DNA of 5,871 nt. Source: an uncultured Calothrix sp. Its GTDB lineage: Bacteria > Cyanobacteriota > Cyanobacteriia > Cyanobacteriales > Nostocaceae. Position numbers and translations under genes: made by a program. Shown piece by piece: positions 4,715-5,871 of the stretch (position 1 is the stretch's first letter; the number at the start of each line of letters is the position of its first letter). The stretch lies in the NCBI GenBank assembly GCA_937884685.1, contig CAKZYM010001154.1:1-5871 (forward strand). Reading direction: 5' to 3'. The notes beneath the pieces are model-generated. The model saw only the letters and a list, made by a program, of their open reading frames with translations. It had not been told where the DNA came from and ran no database searches.

Positions 4715-5826
4715 ATGCATCGAAAAGCAGCCAGTAAGACAGAATTTAACTTACAGTCAGAAGACTTAATATTTCTAGAACAAACAACTGCAAAATTTGT
4801 ATTTTTAACTTCAGCCGATACAGATATTCAAACCATAGCAGCAGCAGTTCCCAAGTTACCTCCCAGTTTCGATGAAATTAGAGTTGCGAACTTACTAAAT
4901 TTACAGCATCAAATAACCATTGATAGTTATGCAGAGCAAGTTATGGAATTTGCCCAAGTTATCATTTTACGCTTATTAGGAGGAATTTCTTACTGGTCTT
5001 ATGGTTTGGAAGTGGTACTCGAAATTGTCGAACGTAATGGTACCAATTTAATTGTAATTCCTGGAGACGATGCTCTCGACCTTAATCTAATATCTCACTC
5101 CACTTTACCTCTGGCTGCGGTCAATAAAATATCTCGCTATTTTAGCCAAGGTGGTGTTCCTAATTTTGTTAATGCTTTTAAGTTCATTGCTGATAATTGT
5201 TGTTCAACATCATATAATCCCTTACCTCCCCAGGAAGTACCAAAATTTGGTTTGTATGATTGGGGGATTGAGCATCGGGCATCGGGCATTGGGCATGGGA
5301 TAATTAACAATGCTCCCAATCCAAGAGTCGCCATCCTCTTCTATCGCGCTCATTATTTAGCTGGTAACACTTTGGTGATTGATGCTTTGTGTAAAGCTTT
5401 AATAGAACGAAATATCCAACCATTACCGATTTATATTTCTTCGCTGCGTGAAATAGATGTTCAAAATGAATTAAGCGAATTTCTCCAAAATCAAGATGGG
5501 GAAAATATTTCTTTCATTCTTAATACCACCAGTTTTTCTTTAGCTCGACTGGAAACAGAAAGACCATCTGTAGAATTGTGGGAAAAATTAAACGTCCCAG
5601 TACTCCAAGTCATCCTTAGTAGTAGCTCCCTCGAACAGTGGGAATCTTCTTCTCAAGGATTGTCACCCCGTGATATAGCCATGAACGTAGCGCTACCGGA
5701 AGTTGATGGACGGATTATTAGTCGTGCTGTCTCTTTCAAAAGCGTAGAAAATACAAATTCGGCTTTACAAACTGATGTCGTAATTTATAAACCAATTGCT
5801 TCGCGAATTGAATTTGTGGCGGAAGA
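4715..5826 (+). CDS. cobN: Cobaltochelatase subunit CobN, N-terminal part (cut by contig end)
   Basis: The N-terminal ~370 residues of CobN, the large, porphyrin-binding subunit of ATP-dependent cobaltochelatase, related to the magnesium chelatase H subunit. CobN inserts cobalt into the corrin ring in cobalamin synthesis, with two smaller AAA+-type partners. Cyanobacterial CobN features include ADTDIQTIAAAVPKLP (34-49), IRVANLLNLQ (55-64), VIILRLLGGISYWSYGLE (82-99), PLAAVN (132-137), ILFYRAHYLAGNTLVIDALC (207-226) and RIEFVAE (364-370). The full family protein is about three times longer, so most of the gene, including the C-terminal domains, is outside the window. The start ATG is consistent with the family (MHRKAAS). 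An apparent stop at 5843-5845 is not real: from 5827 the DNA is sequencing adapter, so the last residues (GRAHV) are artefacts. Residues 184-196 are encoded by heptamer repeats in what I recall as a variable linker. Confusion with ChlH is possible but the N-terminus fits CobN better. Confidence 0.9.
5263..5304. repeat. Heptamer array (STRR) translated within cobN, 6 units
   Basis: Six 7-base units in phase: GGGGATT, GAGCATC, GGGCATC, GGGCATT, GGGCATG, GGATAAT. They make 42 bases, or 14 codons, so the cobN frame stays open; the peptide is GIEHRASGIGHGI (184-196). It is the same repeat family as the non-coding array at 684-739, and a similar peptide (WGIGHRTWDIEYG) would be read there. The site is between the FGLYDW and RVAILFYRAHY segments of CobN. 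Confidence 0.85.
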
Positions 5827-5871
5827 CGGAAGAGCACACGTCTGAACTCCAGTCACCCGTCCCGATCTCGT
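5827..5871 (+). other. Illumina TruSeq index adapter at the contig end (contamination)
   Basis: The 45 bases match the TruSeq index adapter: the common part starting CGGAAGAGCACACG and ending CTCCAGTCAC (5827-5856), an index CCGTCCCG (5857-5864; as I recall, TruSeq index 16), then ATCTCGT (5865-5871), the start of the flow-cell primer part. The preceding AGA (5824-5826) could be the adapter's own AGA(T) with a base lost, or genomic. The stretch is an untrimmed read end built into the assembly and carries no biology. Confidence 0.97.

Noticed and set aside
5137..5334. Minus-strand 65-codon frame opposite cobN
   Set aside because: Its most peptide-like part (PMPDARCSIP) is simply the heptamer array read on the other strand; the cobN frame explains the DNA.

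Overview
The window looks like the chromosome of a filamentous, probably heterocyst-forming (Nostocales-type) cyanobacterium. The evidence is a CikA-type clock-input histidine kinase, a cyanobacterial-type CobN chelatase subunit, many short tandem heptamer repeats (STRRs) typical of that group, one HIP1 palindrome (GCGATCGC), and AT-rich DNA. Genus cannot be fixed from the sequence alone.

Layout. Positions 1-251 hold no gene I can support, only a weak hairpin and a 7-unit TACTCAT/TACTCAC array. Positions 252-557 (minus) encode an unrecognised 101-aa protein with two membrane segments. Positions 558-965 are non-coding, with a perfect 12-bp palindrome and an 8-unit degenerate heptamer array. 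Positions 966-2423 (plus) encode an intact GH13 alpha-amylase-family enzyme of the cyclomaltodextrinase/small debranching-enzyme type. It converges on a CikA-like hybrid-family sensor kinase (2715-4613, minus). The 0.3 kb between them is almost wholly tandem repeats whose ends are complementary. Divergent from the kinase is the 5' part of cobN (from 4715, plus). The last 45 bases (5827-5871) are not cyanobacterial: they match an Illumina TruSeq index adapter, so the cobN stop codon seen at 5843-5845 is an artefact and the contig really ends near 5826.

Main points of interest. (1) Both convergent genes end with the same codons, AGT GAA CAG TGA (Ser-Glu-Gln-stop), supplied by the same repeat in opposite orientations. 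(2) The CikA homologue stops right after its ATPase domain and has no pseudo-receiver domain. (3) Its GAF domain keeps a cysteine at the phytochrome/cyanobacteriochrome chromophore position. (4) Six heptamers (42 nt, a multiple of three) are translated in frame inside cobN. (5) Different heptamer species follow each other without losing 7-nt phase over 105 nt.

The genes are not an evident operon. Glycogen/maltodextrin breakdown, circadian input and cobalamin synthesis sit side by side, in convergent or divergent pairs. I found no defence system, mobile-element gene, CRISPR array or RNA gene. The most unusual biology here is how the repeats sit at, and inside, gene ends.
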